DNA of 64,000 nt from Bordetella parapertussis (GCA_943331295.2 CALQLA020000004.1:62001-126000), one strand, 5' to 3'. Positions 1 through 9,734 are shown, numbered from the stretch's first letter. Program-made: numbers and translations. Notes: a model not told the origin generated them from the sequence alone.

Positions 1-1700
1 AGGCACATCGTGCACGCGTCCTTGTTCACCGCGATCGTGCCGAACGGCGCGCCCGCAGGCAGCGCGATCTCGCGCTGCGGGACCGGCGCATGAAGGGCCA
101 GGTGGTCCACCGCGAGCGCCGTCGTGGTCCGCTTGTCGGCGGTCCAGGCGAACGTGGCCGCCGTGCGCACGCCGAGCGCCACCGGCCACGACCACAGCTC
201 GCGCTCCAGCGACCCGATGTCGCCCGCATCGAGCACGCGGAAGTGCCGGCCCTGGTAGCCCAGCGCCTGCGCGATGGCGTCGGCGATGCCCATCTGCGCC
301 TCCAGCGCGTCGCGGTACTGCGGCGCCTCGTTGCCGGTCGCGAGCACCGCCACCTGCGAGGCGCCCAGCGCCAGCGCGGCCAGCCAGACGTCGAGGCCCA
401 GCGCGGCGACGTGGTGGACCTCGACCGGGATCATCCGCGCCGGCAGGCCCCGGCCCCGGCGCGCAAGGCGGGCGATCGCGTCGCGGCCTTCCTCGGCGTG
501 CACGACGAGGCAGGCGTCGCGCCCGCCCGCGCCGGCGTAGGTCGCGAGCAGCGTGCGGATGCGGGCGCCGTGCTGCGGCACCGTCGGGTACTGATAGCTC
601 ATCGCACCCGAGGGGCAGACCGTCGCGCAGGCGCCGCAGCCCATGCACAGGTGCGGCTCGACCTTGACATGGTCGCCGTCGGCGCTGATCGCCGCCGTCG
701 AGCAGACGTCGATGCACTGGCTGCAGCCGGTCTTCTGCGAGCGGCTGTGGGCGCAGATCGACGCCTTGTACGCGAAGTACTTCGGCTTCTCGAACTCGCC
801 GACCATCGCGACCATCTCGGCCGCCGCCTGCGCCTGCGCGACCGGATCGGCGCCCGGCGCGAGGTAGCCCTGCGGCGGCTGGTGCATGCGAAGCGCGGGC
901 TCGCGCTGCAGGTCGAGCACGAGGTCGAACGACTCGGTGCGCGCGACGGCCGCGGCGCCGCGGGCGAAGTCGATCGCGCCGACCGCACCGCACGCGGCCA
1001 CGCAGGCGCGATGCGACTTGCAGCGGTCGAGGTCCACCTGGTAGCTGCCGTCGATCGCGTCCTCCGGGCACGCCCGGATGCACGCGTTGCACCGCGTGCA
1101 CAGGTCGAGGTCGATCGCGTTCTCCTGCGCCCACTCGGCGGCGAACGCCCCCAGCCATCCGGCGAGCCGCGTGACGCGGCCGGAATGGACGGGGAATTCG
1201 CGCGTCGCCGGCAGCTCCATCCCGACGGTCCGGCCGGTCATCAGCACGGTGACCGAGCGTTGCGGCGCCAGCACGCCCGCCCAGTGCAACGCGGCGTCGC
1301 CGGGACCGACGATCAGCAGCTGCCCCTTCGATTCGTACGCGACGCGCGGGACAGGATCGGGCTCCGGCATCGCCGCCTGCGCCAGCAGCGCCGCGATCTT
1401 CGGCGTCGCGGCGCCGGCCTCGGCCGACCAGCCGCCGGCCTCGCGGATGTTGACGAAGCGGATCGACTGCGTCGTGCCGCCCTCCTCCGCCACGTCGCCG
1501 AACAGCTTCGCCTCCTGCGTGCAGGCGACGATCACGTCGCCGGCGGCGCCGTCGGCGAAGCGCCCCAACTCCTTCTGGCACAGCATCGTGTTCACGGGCA
1601 GCGGACCGGCGCGGCCGAGCGCGCGCGCGAGCGCGGCGCCGTCGAGCGGCATCGTGCCGTTGCACGAGCAGAGATGCAGTTTCTTGTCGGCAAGACTCAT
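1..1700 (-). CDS. 4Fe-4S binding protein (ferredoxin-type, multi-cluster), truncated by window edge
   Basis: Continuous minus-strand frame from ATG at 1700 (MSLADKKLHLCSCNGTMPLDG...) to the window edge. Cys motifs LCTRCNACIRACPED, TGCSQCIDVCS and LCMGCGACATVCPSG lie in one frame. Not in the ORF track because it has no stop inside the window. Confidence 0.88.
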   Translation of the reverse strand, partial: MSLADKKLHLCSCNGTMPLDGAALARALGRAGPLPVNTMLCQKELGRFADGAAGDVIVACTQEAKLFGDVAEEGGTTQSIRFVNIREAGGWSAEAGAATPKIAALLAQAAMPEPDPVPRVAYESKGQLLIVGPGDAALHWAGVLAPQRSVTVLMTGRTVGMELPATREFPVHSGRVTRLAGWLGAFAAEWAQENAIDLDLCTRCNACIRACPEDAIDGSYQVDLDRCKSHRACVAACGAVGAIDFARGAAAVARTESFDLVLDLQREPALRMHQPPQGYLAPGADPVAQAQAAAEMVAMVGEFEKPKYFAYKASICAHSRSQKTGCSQCIDVCSTAAISADGDHVKVEPHLCMGCGACATVCPSGAMSYQYPTVPQHGARIRTLLATYAGAGGRDACLVVHAEEGRDAIARLARRGRGLPARMIPVEVHHVAALGLDVWLAALALGASQVAVLATGNEAPQYRDALEAQMGIADAIAQALGYQGRHFRVLDAGDIGSLERELWSWPVALGVRTAATFAWTADKRTTTALAVDHLALHAPVPQREIALPAGAPFGTIAVNKDACTMC

Positions 1701-2278
1701 GGGCGGGAGGGCTCGATGGCGGCGACCGGCGGCGCATCCGCGCGGTCTTCGGTGGGTATGACCGCGGCGGGCGGCTCGCCCGTCGCGACGGCGGCGCACG
1801 GCAGGACGGCGGGTACGGGCATGCCCCGAAGTTCCATCTGCACCACCGGCGGAACAGCGAGCGACTCGGCGCCGGATGCCGTGTCGGATGCAACCTCGGA
1901 CGCGACGTTCGACGCGGCATCGGGCGCTTCGCCGGCGGCCTCGGGCACGTTGAAGCGCGGATCGGCGAAGAGCTTCTTCAGCACCTGCCGCTGCAGCGCC
2001 TTGTCGACCTTGGGCTGCATGAAGGCGGCGAAATCGGAGTCGAACCCGAGCGACTCGACCGGCGGCAGCGCCGCGGCGGGCGGTGCGGGGGACGATGGCG
2101 CCGCGGCAGCGGCTGCCACCGCCGGCGTCGAGGCGACCGCACCCGTCATTGCGGGTCCCGGCGGCACGGCAACCGGCGCGGCAGCCGCCGGAGGCGCCGC
2201 ACGCGCCGCCTCGAGCTTGCGCTGTGACCAGCGCCGCAGCGAGAACCCGCCGCCGCTGGTGTCGTCGTTGCCGGTCAT
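1697..2278 (-). CDS. DUF3306 family protein (formate dehydrogenase-associated)
   Basis: MTGNDDTSGGGFSLRRWSQRKLEAAR... with the FSLRRWSxRK start typical of DUF3306; overlaps the ferredoxin start (ATGA). Confidence 0.75.
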   Translation of the reverse strand: MTGNDDTSGGGFSLRRWSQRKLEAARAAPPAAAAPVAVPPGPAMTGAVASTPAVAAAAAAPSSPAPPAAALPPVESLGFDSDFAAFMQPKVDKALQRQVLKKLFADPRFNVPEAAGEAPDAASNVASEVASDTASGAESLAVPPVVQMELRGMPVPAVLPCAAVATGEPPAAVIPTEDRADAPPVAAIEPSRP

Positions 2279-2298
2279 CGCTGCGTCGCGCTCCGCGT

Positions 2299-2340
2299 CG
2301 TCGTCCGCATCTTCGTCCGCATCTTCGTCCGCATTTTCGT
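2299..2340. repeat. 12-bp tandem repeat (unit cttcgtccgcat, about 3 copies, last one imperfect)
   Basis: cgtcgtccgcat cttcgtccgcat cttcgtccgcat tttcgt read directly, between the DUF3305 and DUF3306 genes. Confidence 0.85.
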
Positions 2341-2342
2341 GC

Positions 2343-2691
2343 TCAGGCGGGGCCGCGCCCGCCCCGGTTCTTCCGGTCCGGGAACGGATCGTTGCGGCGC
2401 ATCTTGCCGCGGACCTCGGGCTTGCAGTTCGCGGCGACGAAGGCTCCATCCAGTCGCGCAGTTCCCGCGGCAACGGCAGCAGGTCGACCTGCTCGCCGCC
2501 ATCCAGCATCCGCGCCGCCTCGTTGTAGCTCAGCGTGACGACCACCGGGAACACGGCGGGCTCCGTGTCGGCCTCGGCGCGGCGTCGGGTTGGATCGCGA
2601 CGGGCTCCCAGCGCGCGCTGGCCCAGCGATTGGCGAGCGGCGTGCGCTGGAAGACGACAGCCAGGGCAAACCGCAACGGTGGCGTGGACAT
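2343..2691 (-). pseudogene. DUF3305 family protein, two apparent 1-nt frameshifts
   Basis: The N-terminus MSTPPLRFALAVVFQRTPLANRWASARWEPVAIQPDA, the middle AEADTEPAVFPVVVTLSYNEAARMLDGGEQVDLLPLPRELRDWM and the C-terminus AFVAANCKPEVRGKMRRNDPFPDRKNRGGRGPA* lie in three different frames. Confidence 0.75.
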
Positions 2692-2784
2692 ATCCGGTCC
2701 GATTCGGCGCGAAAGAACGACCCGCGCGAAAGGCGCCCGATCATACACTGGCCCTTGCCCACTCTGCTAACATAGCCGTCCAGC

Positions 2785-2846
2785 TGCCTGTTCCAGGCAT
2801 TGCCTCCCCGGCAACCGGTTGGATCACCGAACCCGAATCCGGTTGC
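2785..2846 (+). promoter_or_regulatory. tandem hairpins in the moaA 5' leader
   Basis: TGCCTG-ttc-CAGGCA (2785-2799) and GCAACCGG-N20-CCGGTTGC (2811-2846), just upstream of the moaA ATG at 2866. Confidence 0.4.
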
Positions 2847-2865
2847 GCCACGAACCGTCCTGCGC

Positions 2866-3963
2866 ATGGCCGTCACCATCCCCGTCGTCGACATCCGCAG
2901 CGCCGCCCGGCAGGACGCCGTGCTGCGCGACGCCGCACGCGCGCCGCGCGTGCCGGGCGTCGCCGTGACGGACACCCGCGGCCGGCGCCTCGCCGACCTG
3001 CGGATTTCCGTCACCGACCGCTGCAATTTCCGTTGCGTGTACTGCATGCCGAAGACCGTGTTCGGCCGCGACTACGCATTCCTGCCGCACGACGAGCTGC
3101 TGTCGTTCGAGGAGATCGCGCGCGTCGCCCGCGTGTTCGCCGCCGAGGGCGTGACGAAGATCCGGTTGACCGGCGGCGAGCCGCTGCTGCGCCGGAACAT
3201 CGAGCGGCTCATCGAGATGCTCGCGCCGATCCCCGGCATCGATCTCACGCTGACAACGAATGGCGCGCTGCTCGCGCGCAAGGCGGCCAGCCTCGCCGCC
3301 GCGGGCCTGAAGCGCGTCACGGTCAGCCTCGACTCGCTCGACGACGCGACGTTCCGGGCGATGAACGACGTCGACTTCCCGGTCGCGCGCGTGCTCGAAG
3401 GCATCGACGCCGCGGCGGCCGCGGGCCTCGTCCCGGTCAAGGTCAACATGGTGGTGAAGCGCGGCACCAACGACGCGAGCGTGGTGCCGATGGCCCGCCA
3501 CTTCAAGGGCAGCGGCCACATCCTGCGCTTCATCGAGTTCATGGACGTCGGCGCCACCAATGGCTGGCGGATGGACGACGTCGTGCCGGCCGCCGAGATC
3601 GTCGCGATGATCGGCGCCGAAATGCCGCTCGAGAGCATCGACCCCAACTACACCGGCGAGGTCGCGGAACGCTGGCGCTACCGTGACGGCGGCGGCGAGA
3701 TCGGCGTGATCGCCTCGGTCACGCAGGCGTTCTGCCGGGACTGCACGCGCGCCCGGCTTTCCACCGACGGCAAGCTCTACACCTGCCTGTTCGCGGGCTC
3801 CGGCTTCGACCTCCGGGCGCTGCTGCGCGGCGGCGCCGCGGACGAGCAGCTCGCCGACGCGATCGCGGCGGTGTGGCGGCAGCGCACCGACCGCTATTCG
3901 GAGACCCGCACCGCCAACACGGTGCGGGACCCGAAGGTCGAGATGAGCTACATCGGCGGCTGA
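2866..3963 (+). CDS. moaA: GTP 3',8-cyclase MoaA
   Basis: Radical SAM motif [11 protein letters not shown]-terminal [21 protein letters not shown], full-length ORF. Confidence 0.95.
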   Translation: MAVTIPVVDIRSAARQDAVLRDAARAPRVPGVAVTDTRGRRLADLRISVTDRCNFRCVYCMPKTVFGRDYAFLPHDELLSFEEIARVARVFAAEGVTKIRLTGGEPLLRRNIERLIEMLAPIPGIDLTLTTNGALLARKAASLAAAGLKRVTVSLDSLDDATFRAMNDVDFPVARVLEGIDAAAAAGLVPVKVNMVVKRGTNDASVVPMARHFKGSGHILRFIEFMDVGATNGWRMDDVVPAAEIVAMIGAEMPLESIDPNYTGEVAERWRYRDGGGEIGVIASVTQAFCRDCTRARLSTDGKLYTCLFAGSGFDLRALLRGGAADEQLADAIAAVWRQRTDRYSETRTANTVRDPKVEMSYIGG

Positions 3964-3990
3964 ACGCGCGCCCCTGCCCTCCTGCCGCCC

Positions 3991-4842
3991 GTGAACGCAC
4001 CCGACCTCGCTTACCGCCCGCTGCTCACCGACGCCGCGCGTCCGTCGACGTTCTCGGTCCGCGCGATCGACGAGACCGGCGCGACGCGCGACACGCCGGT
4101 GGCCGGCGAGCATCCGCTGACGCTCTACGTCGACAAGCAGGAAGTGCTGACGCTGATGACGCTGGGCGGCGCGCCCGAGGCGCTGGCGCTGGGCTACCTG
4201 CGCAACCAGCGGCTGATCGAGCGGATCGAGGACATCGTCTCGGTGCAGGTCGACTGGGATGTCAACGCGGTCGTGGTCACGACGAAGGGCGGCCTCGCCA
4301 ACCTCGAGGCAAAGACCGCGAAGCGCACGCGCACCACCGGCTGCGGCCAGGGCACGATGTTCGGCGACCTGATGGACGACATCGACCGCGTGCGACTGCC
4401 CGCCGGCGCGACGCTCGCGCAAACCACGCTGTATGCGCTGCTCGACCGCGTCCGGCTGCACGAGACGATCTACAAGCAGGCGGGCGCCGTGCACGGTTGC
4501 GCGCTGGCCACCAACGATCCCGCAGATCCGGCCGGTGCGTCCGAGATCCTCATGTTCGTCGAGGACGTGGGCCGCCACAACGCGGTCGATGCGATCGCCG
4601 GCCGGATGTGGCTCGACCGCATCGACGGCGCGGACAAGATCTTCTACACCACCGGCCGGCTGACCTCCGAGATGGTGATCAAGGCGGCGCAGATGGGCAT
4701 CCCGTTCCTCGTCTCGCGCTCGGGCCTCACGCAGATGGGCTACGAGATCGCAGAGAAGGTCGGCATCACGATGATCGGCCGCGCGACGAACAAGCACTTC
4801 CTGCTGTTCACCGGCGCCGAACGCTTTCGTGCCGGAAGCTGA
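3991..4842 (+). CDS. fdhD: formate dehydrogenase accessory sulfurtransferase FdhD
   Basis: TGCGQGTMFGD, VEDVGRHNAVDAIAG and TGRLTSEMVIKAAQMGIPFLVSRS motifs; GTG start. Confidence 0.93.
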   Translation: MNAPDLAYRPLLTDAARPSTFSVRAIDETGATRDTPVAGEHPLTLYVDKQEVLTLMTLGGAPEALALGYLRNQRLIERIEDIVSVQVDWDVNAVVVTTKGGLANLEAKTAKRTRTTGCGQGTMFGDLMDDIDRVRLPAGATLAQTTLYALLDRVRLHETIYKQAGAVHGCALATNDPADPAGASEILMFVEDVGRHNAVDAIAGRMWLDRIDGADKIFYTTGRLTSEMVIKAAQMGIPFLVSRSGLTQMGYEIAEKVGITMIGRATNKHFLLFTGAERFRAGS

Positions 4843-5458
4843 ACCCACCGCGGGCGTCGCTTCCCCGCGCGACCGCGTCACCGGCATCGTGCTCGCCGGC
4901 GGGCAGGGCCGGCGGATGGGAGGCGTCGACAAGGGCCTGGTGCTGCTCGACGGCAAGCCGATGGTCGCGCACGTGCTGGCGCGACTGGCGCCGCAGGTCG
5001 CCGACGTGCTCGTCAACGCGAACCAGAACGGCGATCGCTACGCGGCGTTCGGGTACCCGGTGGTGCCCGACGCGGTCGGCGGGTTCGCGGGCCCGCTCGC
5101 CGGGCTGCACGCCGGGCTCGCCCGCGCGACCCGCGAATTCGCGGTCACGGTCCCCTGCGACTCGCCGTTCCTGCCGGCCGACCTCGTCGCGCGGCTCTTC
5201 GCCGCGTTCGCGACGCCGGCGGTGCAGCTCGCCGTCGCCCGCACCTTCGACCAGCCGCACCCGGTGTTCTGCCTCGTGCGCCGTGCGGTGCTGCCGCACC
5301 TCGCCGCCTTCCTCGCCGGCGGCGGCCGCAAGATCGACGCCTGGTATGCGACGCTCGGCGTGGTCGAGGTCGCGTTCGACGACGAGGCCGACGCGTTCCG
5401 CAACATCAACACCGCGGCCGAGCTGACCGAGGCGGGCCGCCCTGCCGGGCCGGCGTAG
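4829..5458 (+). CDS. mobA: molybdenum cofactor guanylyltransferase MobA
   Basis: GIVLAGGQGRRMGGVDKGL and PCDSPFLPADL; overlaps the fdhD end; GTG start. Confidence 0.92.
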   Translation: MPEAEPTAGVASPRDRVTGIVLAGGQGRRMGGVDKGLVLLDGKPMVAHVLARLAPQVADVLVNANQNGDRYAAFGYPVVPDAVGGFAGPLAGLHAGLARATREFAVTVPCDSPFLPADLVARLFAAFATPAVQLAVARTFDQPHPVFCLVRRAVLPHLAAFLAGGGRKIDAWYATLGVVEVAFDDEADAFRNINTAAELTEAGRPAGPA

Positions 5459-5461
5459 GCC

Positions 5462-6517
5462 GTGATGCGGCTGTCCGAACTCGCGCAGGGCCGCGACAAC
5501 AACTTCCAGCTGATCCGGTTCCTGGCGGCCACCGCGGTCATCCTGTTCCACTGCTACGCGCTGACCAACCGCTGGACCGACGAGCCGCTGTGGCGACTGG
5601 CCCCGGAATTGAACCTGGGCGCGCTCGGCGTCCAGTGCTTCTTCGTCGTCAGCGGCTTCCTCGTCACGCGCAGCTGGCTCGATCGCCGCCGCCTCGTGCA
5701 GTTCGTCGCGGCGCGGGCGTTGCGCATCTACCCGGCGCTCGCCTGCGCCACCGCGGTGTCGATCGCGCTGGCGGCATGGTCGAGCACCATGCCCCTGCCC
5801 GCCTTCCTCGCCGATCCGGCCACGGCGGACTACGCGTGGCGCACCGCGCTCGGCTGGACGTTCCGCGACCGGCTGCCCGGCGCCTTCGCGACCAATCCGT
5901 TTCCGCACGGCGTCAATGGCTCGCTGTGGACGCTGCCGATCGAACTGCGTCTCTACGTCGTCATCGCGCTGGCCGGCACGATCGGCCTCGTCGGCCGGCG
6001 CTGCCTGTGGCTCGCGGCGCTGCTGGCGGCAGGCGCGCTGTTCTTCGCCCGCCCGGACCTGCTGCCGCTCGAGCCCAACGACGGCGTGACCCGCAATCTC
6101 GTGCTGCTCTTCATGCTGGGCTCGGTCGCGTGCGCCTGGCGCGCGTCGCTGCCGGTGTCGCTGGCGGGCCTTGGCGTCGCGCTGGCGCTGGTCGTCGCCA
6201 ACCCGTTCGCGCTGGGCCGCGGCGCGCTGTTCCCGTGGCTCCTCGCCTACGCGGTGCTGGTCGTGGCCTACCACCCGCGGCTCACGTGGCGCGCGTTCAA
6301 CCGCGTCGGCGACTACTCGTACGGGCTCTACATCTATGCGTTCCCGCTCCAGCAGACGCTCGTCGCCCGCCTCCCCGGCCTCGAGCCGCTCGCGCTGTTC
6401 GCGTGGTCGCTGCCGCTGACGCTGGCGCTGTCGGTGGCGTCGTGGCACCTGCTCGAACAACCCGCGCTGGGACTAAAATCCCGCTTCCACGGCAAACCAA
6501 CGGCGAAACCCGAATGA
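5462..6517 (+). CDS. acyltransferase-3 family membrane protein
   Basis: FQLIRFLAATAVILFHCYAL, FFVVSGFLVTRSW, multiple TM segments. Confidence 0.85.
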   Translation: MMRLSELAQGRDNNFQLIRFLAATAVILFHCYALTNRWTDEPLWRLAPELNLGALGVQCFFVVSGFLVTRSWLDRRRLVQFVAARALRIYPALACATAVSIALAAWSSTMPLPAFLADPATADYAWRTALGWTFRDRLPGAFATNPFPHGVNGSLWTLPIELRLYVVIALAGTIGLVGRRCLWLAALLAAGALFFARPDLLPLEPNDGVTRNLVLLFMLGSVACAWRASLPVSLAGLGVALALVVANPFALGRGALFPWLLAYAVLVVAYHPRLTWRAFNRVGDYSYGLYIYAFPLQQTLVARLPGLEPLALFAWSLPLTLALSVASWHLLEQPALGLKSRFHGKPTAKPE

Positions 6518-7791
6518 CCCAACCCAAGACACTGCGCGAACTCTCCTGCGCCGACGACTACGATCCCAACTCGATGCCGGTCGCGACGGCGCGCACGCTG
6601 ATCCGGACGTTCCTCGCGCCGGTCACCGCGACCGAGCGTGTGCACATCCGGCAGGCGCTCTCCCGCGTGCTCGCCGCCGACGTCGTGTCGCCGATTGCGG
6701 TGCCCGGCCACGACAACTCGGCGATGGACGGCTACGCGGTGCGCTTCGCCGACCTAGCGACGGACGGGGCAACGACGCTGAAGCGGGTGGGCGAAGCCTT
6801 CGCGGGCAAGCCGTCCGGCGCGCGCATCGGCGCCGGCGAATGCGTGCGCATCTTCACCGGCGGCGTGATGCCGGAGGGCGCCGACAGCGTCGTGATGCAG
6901 GAGCGCGCGCGCGAGGATGCCGCCGGCGTCCACATCGACGCCGGCGCGCTCGGCCGTGCCGGCCAGAACCGCCGCTTCGCCGGCGAGGACCTGAAGGCGG
7001 GCGAAGTCGTGTTCCGCGCGGGCCAGCTCGTGCGGCCGGCCGAACTCGGCATGATGGCGTCGATCGGCATCGGCGAAGTGAGCGTCTACCGCCGCTTGCG
7101 CGTGGCGTTCTTCTCCACCGGCGACGAGCTGAAGTCCATCGGCACGCCGCTTTCCGCCGGCGACGTCTACGACAGCAACCGCTACACGCTGCACGGCATG
7201 CTCACCCGGCTCAACTGCGACCTGATCGACATGGGCGTCGTGCCGGACATCCCCGAAGCGCTCGAAGCGGCGTTCCGCAGCGCGGCGGAAGCCGCCGACG
7301 TGGTGATCACCTCCGGTGGCGTCTCGGTCGGCGAAGCAGACTTCGTGAAGACGCTGCTCGACAAGCTGGGCGAGGTGCTGTTCTGGAAGATCGCGATGAA
7401 ACCCGGCCGGCCGCTCGCGTACGGCAAGATCGGCGCCGCGCATTTCTTCGGGCTGCCCGGCAACCCGGTGTCGGTGATGGTGACGTTCTACCAGTTCGTC
7501 CGCGACGCGCTGCTCGTGCTGCAGGGCCAGCGCGACGTGGCGCCGTTGCCGACGTTCAAGGTGCCGCTCGCGGCACCGATCCGCAAGGCCCCGGGCCGCA
7601 CCGAGTTCCAGCGCGCGATCCTCGCCGCGGACGACCACGGCGGCTGGACCGTGCGCACCACCGGCGACCAGGGCTCCGGCATCCTGTCGTCGATGTCGCG
7701 CGCCAACTGCTTCATCGTGCTGCCGTCGGAGACCGGCAACTGCGCGGTCGGCGAGATGGTCGACGTGCAACTGCTCGAAGGACTGGTTTGA
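6514..7791 (+). CDS. moeA: molybdopterin molybdenumtransferase MoeA
   Basis: PGHDNSAMDGYAVR, TSGGVSVGEADFVK, GLPGNPVSVMVTF; ATGA overlap with the preceding stop. Confidence 0.92.
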   Translation: MTQPKTLRELSCADDYDPNSMPVATARTLIRTFLAPVTATERVHIRQALSRVLAADVVSPIAVPGHDNSAMDGYAVRFADLATDGATTLKRVGEAFAGKPSGARIGAGECVRIFTGGVMPEGADSVVMQERAREDAAGVHIDAGALGRAGQNRRFAGEDLKAGEVVFRAGQLVRPAELGMMASIGIGEVSVYRRLRVAFFSTGDELKSIGTPLSAGDVYDSNRYTLHGMLTRLNCDLIDMGVVPDIPEALEAAFRSAAEAADVVITSGGVSVGEADFVKTLLDKLGEVLFWKIAMKPGRPLAYGKIGAAHFFGLPGNPVSVMVTFYQFVRDALLVLQGQRDVAPLPTFKVPLAAPIRKAPGRTEFQRAILAADDHGGWTVRTTGDQGSGILSSMSRANCFIVLPSETGNCAVGEMVDVQLLEGLV

Positions 7792-9176
7792 CCGGACCGC
7801 CCACCGCCGGCGCGACCGCTGCGCCCACGCCGCCGACGCGCGGCGAGGCCTTCCGCTACTGGCTGCGCCTCGGCTGCATCAGCTTCGGCGGACCGGCGGG
7901 CCAGATCGCGATCATGCATCGCGACCTGGTCGACGACAAGCGCTGGATTTCCGAGCGCCGTTTCCTGCATGCGCTCAACTACTGCATGGTGCTGCCCGGC
8001 CCCGAAGCGCAGCAGCTCGCCACCTACATTGGCTGGCTGATGCACCGTACCTGGGGCGGCGTGATCGCCGGCGCGCTGTTCGTATTGCCGTCGCTGGTGC
8101 TGCTGGTCGCGCTGTCGTGGATCTACATGGCCTGGGGCAACGTGCCGGCGATCGCCGGGATCCTGTACGGGATCAAGCCCGCGGTCGTCGCCATCGTGCT
8201 GCACGCCGCCTGGCGGATCGGCTCGCGGGCATTGAAGCACCCGGTGCTGTGGGCGATGGCGGCGCTGGCGTTCGTCGCCATCTTCACGTTCGACGTGCCG
8301 TTTCCCGCAATCGTGCTGGCGGCCGGACTGGTCGGCGCGATCGGCGGCCGCGTCGCGCCGCGCGCCTTCGCGACCGGCGGGCACAAGTCGGCCACGGACG
8401 GCGCGCATGCGCCGGCGGTGATCGACGACGACACGCCGACGCCGGCGCACGCGCGCTTCCGCTGGCGCAACCTCGCGCTGGTCGTCGGGGTCTCGGTCGC
8501 GCTGTGGCTGTTCGTGCTGGCGCTGCTGGTGGCGAGCTTCGGGCCCGGCGCGACGCTGCCGCGGATGGGATGGTTCTTCACCAAGGCAGCGCTGCTGACG
8601 TTCGGCGGCGCGTACGCCGTGCTGCCCTACGTCTACCAGGGCGCGGTCGAGGCCTACCAGTGGCTGACGCCGGCGCAGATGATCGACGGCCTCGCGCTCG
8701 GCGAGACCACGCCTGGCCCCCTGATCATGGTGGTGGCCTTCGTCGGGTTCGTCGGCGGCTGGACGCGGCAGGTCTTCGGCCCGGAGTCGCTGGCGGCGGC
8801 CGGCGCGGTCGCGGCAACCGTCGTCACGTTCTTCACGTTCCTGCCGAGCTTCATGTTCATCCTGGCCGGCGGGCCGCTGGTGGAATCGACGCACGGCAGG
8901 CTCGGCTTCACGGCGCCGCTGACGGGCATCACGGCGGCGGTGGTGGGCGTGATCGTCAACCTCGCGGCATTCTTCGCGTGGCACGTGTTCTGGCCCAGGG
9001 GATGGACGAGCGGTTTGACGGGCGGTGCGGGTGCCTTCGCCGGCGGCGTCGACCTGGCGGCGCTCGCGCTCGCCGCCGTCGCCGCGTTCGTGCTGTTCCG
9101 CGGCAAAGCGGGCGTGATCCCGGTGATCCTGGCATGCGGCGCGGCGGGACTCGCCGTGCGGCTCGGCGCGGGCTGA
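7788..9176 (+). CDS. chrA: chromate transporter ChrA (two-domain)
   Basis: FRYWLRLGCISFGGPAGQIAIMH and a second-half repeat FFTKAALLTFGGAYAVLPYV...TPGPLIMV; probable TTG start overlapping the moeA stop. Confidence 0.85.
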   Translation: MTGPPTAGATAAPTPPTRGEAFRYWLRLGCISFGGPAGQIAIMHRDLVDDKRWISERRFLHALNYCMVLPGPEAQQLATYIGWLMHRTWGGVIAGALFVLPSLVLLVALSWIYMAWGNVPAIAGILYGIKPAVVAIVLHAAWRIGSRALKHPVLWAMAALAFVAIFTFDVPFPAIVLAAGLVGAIGGRVAPRAFATGGHKSATDGAHAPAVIDDDTPTPAHARFRWRNLALVVGVSVALWLFVLALLVASFGPGATLPRMGWFFTKAALLTFGGAYAVLPYVYQGAVEAYQWLTPAQMIDGLALGETTPGPLIMVVAFVGFVGGWTRQVFGPESLAAAGAVAATVVTFFTFLPSFMFILAGGPLVESTHGRLGFTAPLTGITAAVVGVIVNLAAFFAWHVFWPRGWTSGLTGGAGAFAGGVDLAALALAAVAAFVLFRGKAGVIPVILACGAAGLAVRLGAG

Positions 9177-9244
9177 GACCAGGCCGCCGGCGCCCCGTCC
9201 GACAGGCGAACGACGGGGCACCGGCGGACTGACGCAGCGGGCCG

Positions 9245-9580
9245 TCAGGCCTTCTTCGACAGGCAGGACTTCATGTAGGTCTTGCGCTCGGCGCCCTTCT
9301 TGCCCGTCGCCTGCTTGTTGCAGTCGCGCATCTTCTGCTGCTGCGAAACCGGTTGCTGCGATGCGGATTGCGGCGACAGCGCCGCCGTCTTCTGCGGCGC
9401 GACCGCGGCCTTGTCCGGCGCGGTGCCCTTTTGCGCCGGCGGCGTGGCGGGCACGACCTTGGCGGGCGGCAGGGCGGCCGGCGAAGCGGCAGCCGCCGGC
9501 GTGGCAACGACGGGGTCGGCCGCCTGCGCGGCAAACGTGGTGAACAGCGCGGCGAGGGCGAGGGTGGAAAGCTTATGCAT
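9245..9580 (-). CDS. PsiF-repeat family periplasmic protein
   Basis: Signal peptide MHKLSTLALAALFTTFAAQAA, Ala/Pro linker and C-terminal MRDCNKQATGKKGAERKTYMKSCLSKKA. Confidence 0.75.
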   Translation of the reverse strand: MHKLSTLALAALFTTFAAQAADPVVATPAAAASPAALPPAKVVPATPPAQKGTAPDKAAVAPQKTAALSPQSASQQPVSQQQKMRDCNKQATGKKGAERKTYMKSCLSKKA

Positions 9581-9734
9581 GGCAGTCTCCTTGCGAGTGT
9601 CCAACGGTTGAAGTGGTGTGTGGCCGCGACCCGAAGGCCGTCGACCACACCGCCAACAACGCGGGCAGCAGCGCGCGTGCCGTCAGCCGAACGGCCGTCG
9701 GCCGATTGGCCAGGCCTGCGTGCCGCGCGCCAGC

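Noticed and set aside
90-2528. 812-aa plus-strand ORF
   Set aside because: Shadow ORF opposite the ferredoxin and DUF3306 genes; Arg/His-rich composition typical of antisense frames in high-GC DNA.
2780-2866. Moco riboswitch upstream of moaA
   Set aside because: Hairpins are real but I could not establish the P1 pairing or conserved core of the Moco motif; kept only as a generic structured leader.
2824-5016. 730-aa minus-strand ORF
   Set aside because: Antisense to moaA, fdhD and mobA, which have strong family motifs.
4808-6460. 550-aa minus-strand ORF
   Set aside because: Antisense shadow of mobA and the acyltransferase; low-complexity Arg/Glu-rich.
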